Source: Erysipelotrichaceae bacterium
GTDB taxonomy: Bacteria > Bacillota_I > Bacilli_A > Erysipelotrichales > Erysipelotrichaceae
Reading direction: 5' to 3'
Assembly: GCA_030533035.1 (NCBI GenBank)
Contig: JAUNJW010000161.1
Coordinates: forward strand, 1-5,161
Length of the DNA: 5,161 bases
Shown here: positions 1 to 5,161 of the stretch, one piece after another
How positions within the stretch are numbered: position 1 is the stretch's first letter
Layout: the number at the start of each line of letters is the position of its first letter
Position numbers and translations under genes: made by a program
The notes under the pieces: model-generated
What the model was told of the DNA's origin: nothing
Databases searched by the model: none
What the model saw: only the letters and a program-made list of their open reading frames with translations

Positions 1-399
1 GATGTCAAACCTCCCGCCCTGGATCCTTCTGACGAAAGAGCTCCTGTGAATCAGGCAATGTTCCGGAACATCCCGGCTGAAGAGCTTCCTCTGAATGAAT
101 CGCTGGAAACCACCATTGAAAGAGTTGTTCCGTATTTTGAATCTGTCATAAAAAAAGACATGGCCGAAGGCAAACGTGTTCTGATCGCTGCCCACGGCAA
201 CTCGCTGCGGGCTCTGGTCAAATATTTTGACAATCTTTCCGACGACGAAATCATCGGTGTCAACATTCCCACCGGCTCACCGCTTGTATATGAATTTGAT
301 GACAATTTCAATGTTACAGATCATTACTACCTGGGCATGAGTGATGATGAACTGAAGGCTAAAATGGCCGCTGTCGCCAATCAGGGTGCCGCAAAATAA
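1..399 (+). CDS. gpmA: 2,3-bisphosphoglycerate-dependent phosphoglycerate mutase, C-terminal part (5' end outside window)
   Basis: This enzyme interconverts 3-phosphoglycerate and 2-phosphoglycerate in cytoplasmic glycolysis and gluconeogenesis, using a phosphohistidine intermediate primed by 2,3-bisphosphoglycerate. The reading frame is open from the first base, so the gene is cut by the window edge; 132 codons are visible. With a usual family length near 245-250 residues, about 115 N-terminal residues are missing, including the RHG phosphohistidine motif. Visible family marks are the [10 protein letters not shown] segment (visible residues 4-13), the ELPLNESL segment before the long helix, the [16 protein letters not shown] block (second catalytic His at bases 193-195), and [12 protein letters not shown], followed by a tail ending [10 protein letters not shown] much like the enterobacterial enzyme. 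An ATG at 46 is internal and not the start. The gene faces the minus-strand cluster and ends 31 bases before its own terminator. Identity is very secure; nothing suggests it is broken. Confidence 0.96.
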   Translation, partial: DVKPPALDPSDERAPVNQAMFRNIPAEELPLNESLETTIERVVPYFESVIKKDMAEGKRVLIAAHGNSLRALVKYFDNLSDDEIIGVNIPTGSPLVYEFDDNFNVTDHYYLGMSDDELKAKMAAVANQGAAK

Positions 400-429
400 T
401 ATCTTCTGATCTGTTGCCTTCCTTCCTGT

Positions 430-458
430 AGGCACTCCGTATGGGGTGCCTTTTCTTC
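430..458 (+). terminator. Intrinsic terminator of gpmA
   Basis: An 8-bp GC-rich hairpin (431-438 pairs with 443-450, one G-U pair, GTAT loop) is followed directly by TTTTCTTC at 451-458. It lies about 30 bases after the gpmA stop. There is no A-tract on its left side, so it should work for the + strand only. Confidence 0.85.
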
Positions 459-462
459 ATAT

Positions 463-484
463 AAAAAAGCTGCTTTCGCAGCTC
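463..484 (-). terminator. Intrinsic terminator of the minus-strand cluster, after divIC
   Basis: Read on the minus strand, AGCTGC and GCAGCT (478-483 and 468-473) form a perfect 6-bp stem closed by a GAAA tetraloop, extended by a G-U pair (484/467) and followed by a run of T. It begins 14 bases after the divIC stop. Its T-run nearly abuts that of the gpmA terminator, so the two convergent units have separate back-to-back terminators in under 60 bases. Confidence 0.82.
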
Positions 485-497
485 ATTGCCTGATTAC

Positions 498-830
498 TCA
501 GTCTCCGGAATTGCTTTCGGGCAGGTAGAAGATCTGTTCCCCGTCCTTTGAAAGCATGTAATTGCCCCTGGCATAGCTCTGGACATAGTCAGGGTCCTGC
601 AGCTTTTCTTTCTCTTTGTTCAGCCGTTCGTTCTCAAGCTGGACTTTTTCAAGCTTCTCTTCCACTTCGGCCAGCTGCCGGCGCAGCTCAAGTGTTGTCA
701 TGACTTCCCTGCCGACGGAATAAAGAAGATATATGGAAATACCGATCAGCACAATGCACACCAGTTTCATGACTGGCGTCAGCCGGCGGTTCTTTTTCTT
801 TTTACTCTTTTTAACAGTTGTCTGGGTCAT
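498..830 (-). CDS. divIC: DivIC/FtsB-family septum formation initiator
   Basis: A 110-residue bitopic membrane protein of the DivIC/FtsB family, which in Firmicutes joins DivIB (FtsQ) and FtsL at the division septum and helps activate septal wall synthesis. The sequence shows a very basic cytoplasmic N-terminus (Lys/Arg-rich, residues 7-16), one hydrophobic segment at about 20-38, then a coiled coil at about 46-78. The coiled coil has a clean 3-4 heptad spacing of core positions L49, L53, V56, L60, V63, N67, L70, K74, L77. After it comes the family-typical DPDYVQSYARGNYMLSKDGE segment and a short acidic tail. The ATG at 828-830 is set by an AAGGAG ribosome site 6 bases upstream. It is the last gene before the terminator, 59 bases after rqcP, as in the Bacillus locus but without yabP and yabQ between them. 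FtsL is a structural look-alike, but the neighbours and the C-terminal motif favour DivIC. Confidence 0.9.
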   Translation of the reverse strand: MTQTTVKKSKKKKNRRLTPVMKLVCIVLIGISIYLLYSVGREVMTTLELRRQLAEVEEKLEKVQLENERLNKEKEKLQDPDYVQSYARGNYMLSKDGEQIFYLPESNSGD

Positions 831-836
831 TGAGTG

Positions 837-842
837 CTCCTT
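837..842 (-). promoter_or_regulatory. Ribosome binding site of divIC
   Basis: AAGGAG on the minus strand, 6 bases before the ATG at 830. It supports that start; no other in-frame start with such a site is present. Confidence 0.8.
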
Positions 843-849
843 GGTGTTT

Positions 850-878
850 ATATTATATATCCACCTCTGTCATTTCAA
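850..878 (-). promoter_or_regulatory. Possible sigma-A-type promoter for divIC
   Basis: In the AT-rich gap between rqcP and divIC the minus strand reads TTGAAA (878-873), followed by either TATAAT (857-852, spacing 15) or TAATAT (855-850, spacing 17). Transcription from it would start close to 845, giving a very short leader of about 17 bases that still contains the AAGGAG site. It would allow divIC expression apart from the pth-mfd-rqcP transcript. AT-rich gaps produce such matches by chance, so this is only a candidate. Confidence 0.42.
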
Positions 879-889
879 TTCTTTAATTT

Positions 890-1162
890 TCAATCCTGCG
901 CAGGATCTTCAATTCTGGTCTCGGAAACAATTTCGTATAAGTCAGCGGCTTCCTGCTTTCTTTTGACTTCATTGACAGCCAGCACCCTGACTTCCAGTTT
1001 TCTGTTTCCGAATGTGATGCCGATAATATCTCCGGCGTTGACTTCATGGGAGGGTTTGACAACCCTGCCGTTGATCTCAATTCTTTCATTGAGAGCGAGC
1101 TCCTTGGAAACCGCTCTTCTTTTCAGAATGCGGGAGACTTTCAGAAATTTGTCAATTCTCAT
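890..1162 (-). CDS. rqcP: RqcP, S4-domain ribosome-associated quality control factor (YabO/Hsp15-like)
   Basis: A 90-residue RNA-binding protein matching Bacillus YabO/RqcP, which works with RqcH on 50S subunits blocked by peptidyl-tRNA and supports addition of C-terminal alanine tails to stalled chains. The S4 fold occupies about residues 1-62: [16 protein letters not shown] at the N-terminus, then ERIEINGRVVKPSHEVNAGD and ITFGNRKLEVRVL. A charged tail with EAADLYEIV follows, as in YabO. A longer frame from a TTG at 1189 exists, but the ATG at 1160-1162 gives the family's standard N-terminus and has a purine-rich AGGAAAGG (1179-1172) 9 bases upstream. The ATG overlaps the end of mfd by 11 bases, implying co-transcription and probable translational coupling. 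The wider family includes enterobacterial Hsp15, but the length and gene neighbours point to RqcP. Confidence 0.92.
   Translation of the reverse strand: MRIDKFLKVSRILKRRAVSKELALNERIEINGRVVKPSHEVNAGDIIGITFGNRKLEVRVLAVNEVKRKQEAADLYEIVSETRIEDPAQD
893..906. repeat. Perfect 14-bp palindrome at the end of rqcP
   Basis: ATCCTGCGCAGGAT reads identically on both strands and covers the last codons of rqcP just before its TGA. It has no loop and no following T-run on the minus strand, so it is not a standard terminator. It may be a protein site, or only a chance result of the coding sequence. Confidence 0.5.
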
Positions 1163-4100
1163 TTTTTCTTGCCTTTCCTGCCGTATCAATTACCTGGATG
1201 GCAATCTTCAGGCTGTCCCTGGATATGGGAATCTCAGCAGTAATCGTGCCGCCGCGGTAGCGGATCGCGATATCCTTTGAGATTTTGGTGAATCCTTCAA
1301 ACAGACGGACGCCGTCGACATGCTGGGAAAACAGCGGTGAGAATGTGATTTCTGTCTTTCCCTTGATTTCCCGGTAGCTCTGCACATAAGGCCTGTCAAG
1401 TCTGAGGTCCAGTTCCTTTTTCTGGAACAGGGCATCGACTTCACGGGGCAGTTTGCCATACTGGTCGATGATGTCTTCCCGGTACTGTTCCAGCTGCTCG
1501 GCAGAAGAAACCATGTCGATCTTCTGGTACATATCCAGTTTATCGTAGTCATTGGACGTAAAGGATTCGGGAATATAGCTTGTGCGGCTGATATTGGCCC
1601 TGGCTTCCACTTTCTGTTCCTCTGCCGGTCTGCCGCTCTTTTTGGCTTCAATGGCGGATTCCAGCATATCGATATACATATCTATACCGACAGTGTCGAT
1701 GAAACCGGACTGATCCGGTCCCAGAAGATCACCGGCGCCGCGGATGGTAAGGTCACGCATGGCAATCTTATAGCCGGATCCGAGTCTTGCGAATTCCTTG
1801 ACTGCCTGCAGACGCTTGGCGGCGACTTCGGACAGCTGTTTTCTGGGCGGCACAAGCAGATACGCATAGGCGATTCTGTCGCTTCTGCCTACCCTGCCCT
1901 TGATCTGATAGATCTGGGCCAGGCCGAAATCCTGCGCGTTTTCAATCAGGATCGTGTTGACATTGGGGATATCAATACCGTTTTCCACGATGGTTGTGCA
2001 GACCATGACGTCGATTTCATGGTTTGAGAACTTCATCATGGTGTCTTCGATCTCATTTCTGTCCATCTGGCCGTGGACAATCCCGATCCTGGCGGAAGGC
2101 AGGATATGCCTTAATGTACGGGCCACATTGTACATCTTGTCAATGTCGTTGTAGAGGTAGAATACCTGGCCGTCCCTTGCCAGTTCTTTTTCAATGGCTT
2201 CCTGGACCAGGCCCTGGTTCTTTTCGACAACATAGGTCTGGACGCTGTAGCGGTTGAGCGGCGGGGTCTCCAGCTGGGAAAGCGAGCGGATGCCGATCAG
2301 GGACATCTGAAGGGTTCTGGGAATCGGGGTGGCGCTGAGGGCCAGGACATCAATTCCGTTTTTCAGTTCCTTGATCTTTTCCTTGTGTTCCACGCCGAAG
2401 CGCTGTTCTTCGTCTATGACCAGAAGACCGAGGTCTTTGAATACAACATCCTTTGAAAGAATGCGGTGGGTGCCGATGACGATATCCACTTTTCCTTCCC
2501 TGAGGTCTTCCAGGACTTTCTTCTGTTCGGAAACCGGCACAAACCGGTTCAGAACACGGATTTCCACCGGGAAATCACGGTATCTTTCGGTAAACGTGCG
2601 GTAGTGCTGCTGGGAAAGAATGGTGGTCGGACAGAGCACAGCCACCTGCTTGTTGTCACTGACAGCCTTGAAGGAGGCCCGGACAGCGATCTCTGTTTTT
2701 CCGAAGCCTACGTCACCGCAGACCAGGCGGTCCATCGGCTTGTCGCTTTCCATATCCTTTTTGACGTCTTCCACAGCCGACTGCTGGTCCGGGGTCAGAT
2801 CATAAAGGAACGCATTTTCAAACTTTCTGGTTTCTTCGGTGTCTTTCGAGAATGCAAAGCCGATATGCTGTTCGCGGTTTGCGTAGAGGGCAAGCAGCCG
2901 GTCGGCAATATTCTCCACATTTTCCTGAAGTCTCTTTCTGGTCTTTTCCCATTCGTTGGTGCCCAGTTTGTTGAGCCGGGGCACGACGCCTTCGCGGGAA
3001 ATGAACTTTCTGACCAGGCGGAACTGTTCCAGCGGGACAAGCAGTTCGGAATTGCCTCTGTAGACAATCTTCAGGAAGTCTCTTTTGACATCCCGGATCT
3101 CTCTTGTTTCAATGCCGAGATACTGGCCGACGCCATACTGGGCATGGACGATATAGTCGCCCGGTGAAAGCTCATCATAGCTGTGGATGACTTCGGCACT
3201 GCGGAATTTATTCTCATATCTTCCCCTTCTGTGATGAACCTCGTACAGTTCAGCGGAGGAATAGACATTCAGATCGCTTTCTGACAGATAAAAACCCTGG
3301 GGGAGCTCAAACAGGCAGAGATTCAGGCCGTTTTGTATTTCTCCGTCGTCACCGAGTATGGAGTAGACAATATTGTTTTCACTGCAGAGCTGCGCTGTTC
3401 TGGCCAGTTCCTTATCACCGAGCGCCAGGATTGTCCTGGAGCCGGCTGCCAGCATCTTCAGTTTTGTTTCGGCCGGTTCATTGGGCAGATGGACTTCCTC
3501 AATGCCGGCAGTGTTGTTTTCAAAAGGATCTTCCTTGATCTTTTTACAGTCCGGGGCAATGCGTGAAATATCATGGTACATGGTATATTTCGGCAGCATC
3601 TTGCCTTCCTGCACCATTTCCTGCACATAGGAAATACTTTCCTCATTCAGTCTCTTCGCAGATTCTCTGACCAGATCCTCATCCGACCAGATGACGTCCG
3701 GCCTGTCCATGTAATCCCAGATGCCTGCGGTCTGATCCAGAAGCGCCATGTACGGATACTGGCTTCTTTCGAAAATATGTTCTTCCATCGCCATCAGGTC
3801 AGATTCCACCTGTGAGGACAGTGTGTCCGGGGTTTTGATCATCGCCATTGCCTTCTGACGGATTTCCTCAATCTGGGAATCTGTGAAAATCACATCGGAA
3901 GCCGGGACAATCCTGACCTCATTTACTGTATTGATCGTTTTCTGGGTTGAGACGTCAAAGAACCGGATGGAATCAATCTCGGTGTCAAAGAATTCAATTC
4001 TGATGGGATTTTCATAATTGATGGAAAAGACGTCAACGATGCCGCCCCTTGCCGCGTAGCAAAGAGGCTGGTCAATGTGGGCTGTCTGCTGGTAGCCGCC

Positions 4101-4559
4101 GGCCCGCAGCCGTCTTTTCAGCTCATTCATGTTCATTTCACTGCCGGTTTTCAGGGTGATGCAGCCATCGCGGAAATCATCCGGGAACGGCAGCTGCCTG
4201 AGCAGGCCGGACGGACAGGTGATGACCACCTGGTCCGGATTGCTGAGAAGACCGGCCATTGTTTCCACCTTGATGGCGGTCATTTCAGGCGATGAGGCGA
4301 TCGCTTCCACACGGAGCGACTCGTCCGCGCCAAAAAGCGCACATTCATCTTCATTCAGGAGTGCCGAGACTCTTTCATAAAGACGCTGTGCGTGATAGAG
4401 GTTCTGTTTTATGACGAGCATACCGCGGGGCCTTTTAATATAGGAAGTGCTGATCATCAGAGCTTCCTGAATCAGTGAGGTCAGAGGGACGGTTTTTCCT
4501 CTTGTCAGAGACCTGACAGCGGGATTGTCCTTCATTTCCTGCTGAAGCCAAAGCGGCAT
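1152..4559 (-). CDS. mfd: Transcription-repair coupling factor Mfd
   Basis: A DNA translocase that recognises RNA polymerase stalled at lesions, pushes it off DNA and recruits UvrA for nucleotide excision repair. From the ATG at 4557-4559 it has 1135 residues, close to E. coli (1148) and B. subtilis (1177), and is intact. Domains in order: UvrB-like N-terminal module including RGGIVDVF (171-178) and [20 protein letters not shown]-polymerase-interacting CarD-like domain from about 462 ([16 protein letters not shown]); a long relay region; then RecG-like helicase lobes with Walker [10 protein letters not shown] (Lys621), DEEQ (716-719), [20 protein letters not shown] and motif VI GRVGR (888-892); and the C-terminal TRCF/D7 domain from about 995 (YIPESF). 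All key helicase residues are present. The start is uncertain: the ATG chosen has no nearby ribosome site, whereas AGGAGG lies 7 bases before an in-frame ATT at 4580-4578, which would add 7 residues. The frame is open further upstream to 4679, but that part overlaps pth and looks spurious. It follows pth by 32 bases (11 if ATT is used) and its last 11 bases overlap rqcP. Confidence 0.97.
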   Translation of the reverse strand: MPLWLQQEMKDNPAVRSLTRGKTVPLTSLIQEALMISTSYIKRPRGMLVIKQNLYHAQRLYERVSALLNEDECALFGADESLRVEAIASSPEMTAIKVETMAGLLSNPDQVVITCPSGLLRQLPFPDDFRDGCITLKTGSEMNMNELKRRLRAGGYQQTAHIDQPLCYAARGGIVDVFSINYENPIRIEFFDTEIDSIRFFDVSTQKTINTVNEVRIVPASDVIFTDSQIEEIRQKAMAMIKTPDTLSSQVESDLMAMEEHIFERSQYPYMALLDQTAGIWDYMDRPDVIWSDEDLVRESAKRLNEESISYVQEMVQEGKMLPKYTMYHDISRIAPDCKKIKEDPFENNTAGIEEVHLPNEPAETKLKMLAAGSRTILALGDKELARTAQLCSENNIVYSILGDDGEIQNGLNLCLFELPQGFYLSESDLNVYSSAELYEVHHRRGRYENKFRSAEVIHSYDELSPGDYIVHAQYGVGQYLGIETREIRDVKRDFLKIVYRGNSELLVPLEQFRLVRKFISREGVVPRLNKLGTNEWEKTRKRLQENVENIADRLLALYANREQHIGFAFSKDTEETRKFENAFLYDLTPDQQSAVEDVKKDMESDKPMDRLVCGDVGFGKTEIAVRASFKAVSDNKQVAVLCPTTILSQQHYRTFTERYRDFPVEIRVLNRFVPVSEQKKVLEDLREGKVDIVIGTHRILSKDVVFKDLGLLVIDEEQRFGVEHKEKIKELKNGIDVLALSATPIPRTLQMSLIGIRSLSQLETPPLNRYSVQTYVVEKNQGLVQEAIEKELARDGQVFYLYNDIDKMYNVARTLRHILPSARIGIVHGQMDRNEIEDTMMKFSNHEIDVMVCTTIVENGIDIPNVNTILIENAQDFGLAQIYQIKGRVGRSDRIAYAYLLVPPRKQLSEVAAKRLQAVKEFARLGSGYKIAMRDLTIRGAGDLLGPDQSGFIDTVGIDMYIDMLESAIEAKKSGRPAEEQKVEARANISRTSYIPESFTSNDYDKLDMYQKIDMVSSAEQLEQYREDIIDQYGKLPREVDALFQKKELDLRLDRPYVQSYREIKGKTEITFSPLFSQHVDGVRLFEGFTKISKDIAIRYRGGTITAEIPISRDSLKIAIQVIDTAGKARKNEN

Positions 4560-4587
4560 ACGGCGGGGATTGCCGGAAATACGCTTT

Positions 4588-4593
4588 CCTCCT
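4588..4593 (-). promoter_or_regulatory. Strong Shine-Dalgarno between pth and mfd
   Basis: AGGAGG on the minus strand overlaps the pth TAG stop (4594-4592). It is the only strong ribosome site for mfd. It lies 28 bases before the first reasonable ATG (4559) but only 7 before an in-frame ATT (4580). No ATG, GTG or TTG in any frame occurs between it and the ATG at 4559. A small CGGC/GCCG hairpin (4575-4572 with 4564-4561) could shorten the effective distance to the ATG to about 13 bases. Confidence 0.7.
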
Positions 4594-5161
4594 ATTCCTT
4601 TGTTTCTGTTTCTTCTTTTGTTTCTTTGACTTTGATGTTGTATGCGGACATGACTTTGTCCATGTCTTCGCTCACCCATGCGTAGGACGCGTCAGCAGCT
4701 GCTTTCAGTGCTGTATCGAATACTTCCCTGTCGGCTTTGGATACCGGGGAAAGGACCCAGTCCGGCACAATTTCGTGATTGCCCTTCTGGCTGTGGCCGA
4801 CGCCGATGCGGATTCTCGCGATCGCGTCTGTTTTCAGGGAATTGATAATCGACTTCATGCCCTTCTGGCCGCCGGCGGAACCTTTTTTGCGGATTCTGAC
4901 AGAACCGACCGGCAGATCCATATCATCATGAATAATCAGGATATCCTGCGGTTCAATCTTATAGAAGCTGACAGCCTGGGAAATGGCGCTGCCGGATTCA
5001 TTCATATAGGTAAGAGGCTTTAATAACAGGACCGGCTGGCCGCTGATATTTGCCTTGGCGCACAGAGCGTTGAATTTATTGGTGGTGATGGAAACTCCCA
5101 GTCTGTCCGCCAGAAGGTCAACAGCCATGAAGCCGCTGTTGTGGCGGGTATTCTGATATTC
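4592..5161 (-). CDS. pth: Peptidyl-tRNA hydrolase, 5' end outside window
   Basis: Pth cleaves the ester bond of peptidyl-tRNAs released from ribosomes and recycles tRNA in the cytoplasm. The frame is open to the window edge; 189 residues are visible, and about 14 N-terminal residues (the VGLGNPG strand with its conserved Asn) are missing. The first visible residues are EYQNTRHNSGF, which place the catalytic His at 5143-5141. An ATG at 5128 is internal. Further family marks are LLLKPLTYMNESG (substrate-binding Asn at 5002-5000) and IIHDDMDLPVGSVRIRKKGS (catalytic Asp at 4927-4925). In the next loop, the usual GGHNG is GGQKG (Gln 4867-4865, Lys 4864-4862), so two residues that normally contact the tRNA and active site are changed. 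The protein ends in a charged Lys/Glu/Thr-rich tail (about the last 13 residues). It is first of the visible cluster and its stop overlaps the mfd ribosome site. Identity is secure. Confidence 0.96.
   Translation of the reverse strand, partial: EYQNTRHNSGFMAVDLLADRLGVSITTNKFNALCAKANISGQPVLLLKPLTYMNESGSAISQAVSFYKIEPQDILIIHDDMDLPVGSVRIRKKGSAGGQKGMKSIINSLKTDAIARIRIGVGHSQKGNHEIVPDWVLSPVSKADREVFDTALKAAADASYAWVSEDMDKVMSAYNIKVKETKEETETKE

Noticed and set aside
51..311. An 86-codon minus-strand frame inside gpmA
   Set aside because: It is a shadow of the strongly conserved gpmA coding sequence, with no independent support.
1163..1189. Longer rqcP from a TTG start at 1189
   Set aside because: The family begins MRxDKFLK, which matches the ATG at 1162; the extra residues are simply mfd coding sequence read in another frame.
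834..1280. A 148-codon open frame on the + strand opposite rqcP and the end of mfd
   Set aside because: It crosses two well-identified minus-strand genes and an intergenic gap, and its translation has no recognisable family.
2466..3167. A 233-codon open frame on the + strand inside mfd
   Set aside because: It is exactly antisense and in codon register with mfd, a frame that stays open whenever the sense gene avoids TTA, CTA and TCA codons. It has no ribosome site or recognisable domain, and mfd is fully conserved through this stretch.
4560..4679. N-terminal extension of mfd by 40 residues from the ATG at 4679
   Set aside because: It overlaps the 3' end of pth by 88 bases in another frame, encodes an Arg/Lys/Asn/Gln-rich run unlike Mfd, and does not use the strong ribosome site at 4593-4588.
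1..5161. Search by eye for CRISPR repeats, tRNA or rRNA, insertion sequences, phage genes or riboswitches
   Set aside because: Nearly the whole window is accounted for by five housekeeping genes; the gaps (98, 59 and 32 bases) contain only terminators, a possible promoter and ribosome sites. No evidence of a mobile or novel system was seen.

Overview
The window looks like chromosomal housekeeping DNA from a low-to-mid GC Firmicute. The order pth-mfd-rqcP-divIC matches the well-known Bacillus block (pth/spoVC, fin, mfd, spoVT, yabM, yabN, rqcP/yabO, yabP, yabQ, divIC). Here every sporulation-linked or accessory gene that interrupts the Bacillus block is absent. That compact form, together with the flavour of the proteins, suggests a non-sporulating lineage. 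My best guess is the Erysipelotrichaceae/Erysipelotrichia, but this is an inference from memory of family sequences and not a search result.

Layout: the left edge (1-399, + strand) is the C-terminal half of a 2,3-bisphosphoglycerate-dependent phosphoglycerate mutase (gpmA), whose start lies outside the window. It ends at a clear intrinsic terminator (about 430-458). Immediately after it is a second terminator facing the other way (about 463-484), which closes the minus-strand gene cluster. The rest of the window is minus strand. Read in the direction of transcription it carries pth (peptidyl-tRNA hydrolase, cut by the right edge by roughly 14 residues), mfd (transcription-repair coupling factor, complete), rqcP (S4-domain ribosome quality control factor, overlapping mfd by 11 nt) and divIC (FtsB/DivIC division protein). 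A 59-nt gap before divIC holds a plausible internal promoter.

How the genes fit together: three of the four minus-strand genes deal with stalled macromolecular machines. Mfd removes stalled RNA polymerase and recruits repair. RqcP works on obstructed 50S subunits carrying peptidyl-tRNA. Pth cleaves peptidyl-tRNA and has been linked to release of chains in ribosome quality control. DivIC is a cell-division membrane protein that shares the locus in many Firmicutes.

I found no mobile element, CRISPR array, RNA gene or phage gene, and no evidence of an undescribed system. The points most worth checking are the unusual mfd start region (a perfect Shine-Dalgarno 7 nt before an in-frame ATT codon, and 28 nt before the first ATG), the Gln-Lys replacement of the usual His-Asn pair in the Pth active-site loop, and the condensed pth-mfd-rqcP arrangement.
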